This document shows, in pieces, positions 52,701 to 58,700 of a DNA stretch of 64,000 nucleotides. Position 1 is the stretch's first letter; each line of letters starts with the position of its first letter. Source of the DNA: Icerya purchasi (taxonomy: Eukaryota > Arthropoda > Insecta > Hemiptera > Monophlebidae); contig CM077116.1 in assembly GCA_039619475.1 (NCBI GenBank), forward strand, positions 275,915,258-275,979,257. Reading direction: 5' to 3'. Made by a program: the position numbers and the translations under genes. The notes beneath the pieces were generated by a model that made no database searches, was not told the DNA's origin, and saw only the letters and a program-made list of their open reading frames with translations.

Positions 52701-55700
52701 AGAGCGAGGCATGTCTTCGACCGTCTCCCGACCATCTTTGAACGCTCTGTACCACTCGTAAACCCGCGTTTTTGATAAAGCAGATTCACCAAAAGCCTTC
52801 TGTAACATTTTCAGTGTATCGGCACAAGAAATTTCGCTCGAAACACAGAATTTAACACAAGTACGTTGTTCAATATTTTCACTCATTGTAAAACTTCGAC
52901 AAAACACTTCAAGGTCGACTGATTTTAACAGCTGCTGTAAACACACTGGTTGACAGATCGCGCTAAAAATAGGCATCATAATACAAAACAGTTGTACCAA
53001 CCTGGAAAAAAAAAATTATCTGCCTAGCTATTACCCGGGAGATTTAAATTGACAATTCCCGATACTTTCTTGACAGGGTGTATGTTGCTGTCTCAATATT
53101 TATGTTGCCTATTTTTTTCGTATCGGCTGTAATTTTTTTGTTTTACGTTTATTTTTTCTTTTTCTTTTTATCATATTTATGATCAGCGGTGTTCATTTGT
53201 TCATTTTTCAATAAATTAGATATTTATACCTGCTTTTTTTCTCCGTATATCACCTGTTTCAATTTGTTTTAACCTTTGTCTCAATGTTTATGTTGCTCAC
53301 TGTATATATATATATGTATATATATATATATGCGAGCGTGGTAGCTTAATGGTTAAGACGCTTGACTACCAAACCAGAGGTCACGGGTTTGAGATTTATC
53401 TCGTTCCGAATCGAAGTCGCTCCCGGGTTTACCCAGCCTGAAATAATTGGGTACCAGAGAAATCTGGAAAGGTAAAGGCAGCCGAGGGAAACGAACTAGC
53501 CCCCCTACTCTCATTAGTGCCGTTGGGCTTTGTACATTGTCAGCCTTAACTTCACAATCCCCGACACCCTGTTAAAAGGTATGGGACTTACTTTATTTTT
53601 CTATATATATTTTACATACACATACACATGCATTTAATAAGATTAAGAAATATTAGTGGCACTATCTTTTGACGAACAGTAAAACAATATAGTAGGAGCA
53701 CTATTCTACAGACTATGCCGTTTACTATACGTTTTCTTGTAAATAATTTTTTTTTTTTTTTATAGGAGATATATTAAAAAAATAGTTACGTAGGTATTTC
53801 TTTAAAAAAATTGAAAAGATTACATAGATTACTGATTTTTCATATTTCTTCGATTACCTATCCGATTTATGCAGTTATATAGTTATGGAAGCCCGTTTGT
53901 GTAGTTTTTCATCATTACAGGGCGGCCTGATATTTTCCTAGCGAACGACTATTTTCGGTGTTGAAAGATAAAATCATGACAAACAGCAAATGCATGTTCG
54001 ATAACGATTGGGCTATACGTTTATTTATTTGAAAAATTTTAAATATACTTATTATAATTGGTTAGTTCAATGCGAAAATTATATACAAATCTATAAGTGA
54101 AATACTATTTTAATAAAAGGAAGTGATGATCAAAAACTCGTATAAAAATTGCAGGAAATGGAGGACAATTCATATAGTTAGTCACCATATGTATACAAAT
54201 TCAGCTGAAGATTTAGAAATTACATTGTTTAAGCCGTTTTTCGAATGGTTCCCAACTTTGGATAAAGTTTGGTTCGCAAAACATTTGGCCCCATTTTACG
54301 CGCCAGTAATATATTTATTTACAACGGTGAAAGAAGTATTAGAACGGTAAATTACTTATAAAACCATGTAACATTTATTTTTATTTTTTGGTTTGTAGAC
54401 AATTTTCATAAGTTATAATAATTATTTGAAGTAACAAGTAATATTTAGAATAATTTTTTTCAGTAAACTTAAATTTGATAGAACGCGTGGAATTTCGAAA
54501 ATCTCTGCGATTTGTATATCTTAAAACTGTCAACATCTTAAAACTCGTTTTTTTTTTTGTTTTTTTAACAATAATTAAAAGGAACACAACCGGTTTATAT
54601 ATTCATGTTAATCAACGAATAAACTTTTTCGGGTATTAAAAATATTTTCAGAAATATGATAAAACGTTGTATTAATCGCTACGGCTTAATAATATCCTAA
54701 ACGGTCGACTATCAACGTGCACAGTTCCCGTATGCAATTACAAACGATGATAATTATAAATAAATAAAATTAATTAGTTTTTAAAAAAAGGTAATAGTAA
54801 GGAAAAAGAACATTATTACTGATTAGAAAAATACTTAAAACCAACAAAAGGTGTTAAAAAAAGTGTAAGGAAAAGAAGAAGAAAAATAGAAGTGATAAAG
54901 TGGGATGTAGAAAGTTCAAACAGCTAACAAGACATGAGAGCTTTCATTTCCTTTAAGGTATCCTTTATATTTTTTCGTCTATATATTTATTTCCCTTCGG
55001 ACTGCTAATTTCACGAGTTCTAGTACCGATCTTTTTTGACTCCCTTGCTATCTCTCCGTAGTGGTTCTGGCCGTCTTCTTCTTCTCCGAATAACCTTCTT
55101 AGTGTCCTCAGTTTCCTTTTCTACGTTCTTCCTTAATGTCCGTAGCTGACAAGCCCAATAAAAAAGTAAAAAAAAAAAAAAAAAAGTTCACCAGTTGTAA
55201 AAAACAAGAGTAACCGAAGTAAAAAAGAAAACTCGGAAAAAAGCATAAATGGAGATCTGTGAAAAGGAGAATGAAAGAAAAAAGAAATGGAATCTGCAAA
55301 ACTGAATGGTGTAAGAAAATTTAAAACGCTCTTCAATATTATTTAAAGTATGCTTACCAAACACTCGGATTCGGCCACCTTCAGCTGCAATTGAAAATTT
55401 GAATCGACTAAGTAAGATTTTACTTCTTTTTTGGATAATCAAAGCCAAGCAGTTTCTTCCACAAAATAATCGAAGATATTATCGGTTAACCTTTTAACCG
55501 TTTCACCTATTGGTATCGGAAGAAGCTCTGATAATTCCTTTCATAGAATTTTCTGTTATTAAATTAAGCTCTGGAAATGTAACAGAAAGAACAATCAGAA
55601 GCAAAAAAAGTAGCATCGAAATACAACAAATTCTGTAGTTTCCCTCATTTCCATTGCCCTACCACCTAAGAAGTAACAAAATAAATGTCAAGGTTATTTG

Positions 55701-58700
55701 TTTAACAAAGGTGTCAAATGTGATCAGTGATGAAAATTTTTATATTCTGTAGGATTATAAAATTAAAAGATATTAACCAAGTGTTGTGATATTTTATATA
55801 AGAGATAAACAAATTATATATAATATATGAGCTTGAGAGGAAACGACAAAATTAAATTTAGATCGATTTAAGTTTCCTTTCAAAATCATCAAATCACATT
55901 TCTTCGTTTCTACTTTTCAATTCAAAAATTAAATTTCTCAATCTTTGAAAGAATATTTTTATATCGATCTATATTTAATTGTAAACAGCACTGAATTGCT
56001 TTTAAAATGCTGTTCATAACCTGTCGGTTAATTAAAAGTGTTTTTTTACCTTGATATGTGGGGAAGGGGGACGTTCGCTCAGAAAAAATTGACGAAATGA
56101 AACAACTAAGAAGGAGAAAAATGGATAAAAACAAAAATGACAGTATGAAAGAGCCATCATATGGGGTAGGAAACCTAAGATCATCATCATTTAAGAACAA
56201 AAAATCGCAAGTTTCGTTTAAAGAAAAGGGCATTGAAAGGAGACATGGTCAAAGCCATAGAAAGCTTCATCGTTCAGATGAAGAAGATGTAAAGGTAAAA
56301 CGAAAGCTAAAAGAAGGTAATGAAAAATGATTGAACTATCAGAAAATAATAAAAAATAAACTTAGTTACAGATTCTGGAATGGATTTTTTTCGAAAAAAG
56401 AAAAGGAGATTTAAGCCTGATGTTTTCAAAAAATAGGCATGAAAGGATGTGATATTTATTGTTATTTATTATCCTAAAGTACGAGTAGGACATATTCATT
56501 GCTAAAGAATTCTAACGTACTTTTGGAAATCATCGATTCAATGGATCACAATTTCTTCTTTTAAAAATTTTATATTATTGTCTGTGTTTGAACACAATAT
56601 CGATTATATAATTCAACATTATAGGTGTAATTTTGTATACGTTATAAACTATGCTTAATTGCAATAGTTTTCATATTAATTCAGCATTAAAATGCATTTA
56701 ATTGTGAAGTATTATGTACTTATTCTACTAAATTGCATTAGCAACCTTATTACTCTAATTCTCCAATGTTCTATTTTACGATTCTATAGACTCTGTTTGA
56801 GTGTAATGGTGGCCGTATTACTTAATTGTTATAAATGTATTAATGTTGTAATTATGTGAATTCCGTTCAATTGTATGAATGACCATATTATTTCAATATT
56901 GCAGTTTCGATTCCAGCAATATTGCATACATAATTTCAATATAATATTGTGCATCTATTTAATCTTGAATTATTAAGGGCTACGTTACTTTAAGCAGTAA
57001 CTATCAGTAGTTAGTATGTACAATTGTTATATCTATTTTACAATTCTGTAGAATCTGCTTGAACGTACGAACTCAGATATAACTATATCCAGACTCTGCA
57101 GTTACCTATGATTAAAGTTTTCTTCTGCAGTAATAAGCCGTCTACTGCATCACAGCGCAAGGTTCATTTGCCAACTGTTGAGTTTTTAAGTAAAGTAATT
57201 TTTTTTTGTGCAAGTTCGATACAAAACAAAGAAAAAATTCTTGAAGAAAGTATATATGTAACGATTATTTTTTTAAAATGAAGCAAACTTTTTACAAAAT
57301 TAAAGCGTCAATTGATAAAAACCTGGACAACTTCGACCGAATTGATGATGTGAATGTTGAGAAGATGTGTTTTTTTTGAAGAGCGGTCGGGGCGAAAGAA
57401 GGCATAAGTATAGTGTGCGAGAGTACGAAAGATAGCTCAAAAAATTGTGTACTGAATGAAGTGGATTTACTACAAAATTACTTGTGGAAAGGGATCCGTT
57501 GCCGATTTGATTGAGAAACAATACTTTATTTATGTTTAGAAGGAATTTCGAAAAGATGTTGAATTGAGGGCATTTTATTGCAATTAAGGATTAAACTTTT
57601 AATTTTGATATATAAAGTTTCCAGGACAATCTGACGTCCATTAGGATACCAAGGTACGTTGCTGGTGTTTGAAAAACCAAACTGAATTATTATTTCTGAT
57701 TGTGTCATTTTTATAGAAAATATATAAAGTAGCATTCAAGGCAAAACTTTGAGCTGGACCATTCTCTATTGGAATTCACTTTGAAATTAATAAGCTGCTC
57801 AAGTGATTATAAATATTGCAGAATTTCCGATGCAAATGAACTTCGATATGCGGTTGAATGATGCATTATTTTTACAACAGTAACACAAATTATTCTAATT
57901 TTATTTCTATCATTTTTATTTCTTTTAATTTAGCATTTTGACTCAAAATAACCAACCATCCGACCTGCTGGTATTTATTACTCCCGCGCTGATGTATCTA
58001 TTTAATTCGGAATCTATTTTAACGGTGATCGCAATCTGGATTTGGATTATAATGTTTTGTAGTTTAATATTTGTTTTTGTCGGCGTCACTGCTGCTCATC
58101 ATCATCCAGACATCTACCACGAAGGCGACGTTCGTAGGTAAACTATGACAGTGACAACTGTTTTTTTTGTTTTGTTATTGTTTTTTTTTTTTTTGTTTTT
58201 TTTTTGAATATAATACGTATTTATTGTGTTAACTGCCAAAAACATTACAACCGACGAATCACTTATGGCTAAAGTATTTGAGGAGGTTTTAAGAAAAGGA
58301 ATTAGCATACAGGATTGGTTGTTGAGTAGGATTTTGGTGGCGGTAATTAATAGGTGATGAAGAAGTGAAGATAAATCAACAGTAGGGTGATATGCTTAAA
58401 GAGGGAGCAGGAATGTAACCACAACTGTAAAAGATAGTCCTCAGGTCACGGTGAAAAATGGAATGAAAGGTCATCACCACCCGGCACAATAGACGCATTT
58501 GTGTGAACAGTGATATGTTTAGGAAGTGATTTTTTTTTTGTTTTTTCTGAAATGCTCGGACTCTAAAACATAGTTATATAAGGAAAACTCTCCAACTTCG
58601 ATTTTGAAAGTAATATAATTTGCAGCTTTGACAAATTAAAAACATATTTCTAAATTGTTAATATAATCGAAAAATTCTCGATTTTTAATAATTCGAATTA

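Larger units (their letters stand above)
50278..53303 (+). mobile_element. Tc1-like element with long IR/DR termini, split by a mariner
   Basis: Ends CAGTGAGCAACATAAACATT and its complement, flanked by TA on both sides. Long terminal inverted repeats of about 220 bp (50278-50500 and 53083-53303) align with scattered mismatches. Each carries the end motif (GCAACATAAACATTGAGACA) again near its inner edge (about 50480-50500 on the left; 51748-51760 plus 53083-53107 on the right), the IR/DR plan known from some Tc1 elements. The transposase is dead. A mariner interrupts the right inner direct repeat. Confidence 0.8.

Noticed and set aside
52887..53000. N-terminal extension of the mariner frame
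   Set aside because: It reads into the untranslated terminal region of the element; the ATG at 52886 gives the usual mariner length and N-terminus.
53334..53410. A tRNA gene
   Set aside because: Box A/B-like motifs are present, but the sequence does not close into a cloverleaf by eye and continues into a body shared with three other dispersed copies, so it is a SINE head.
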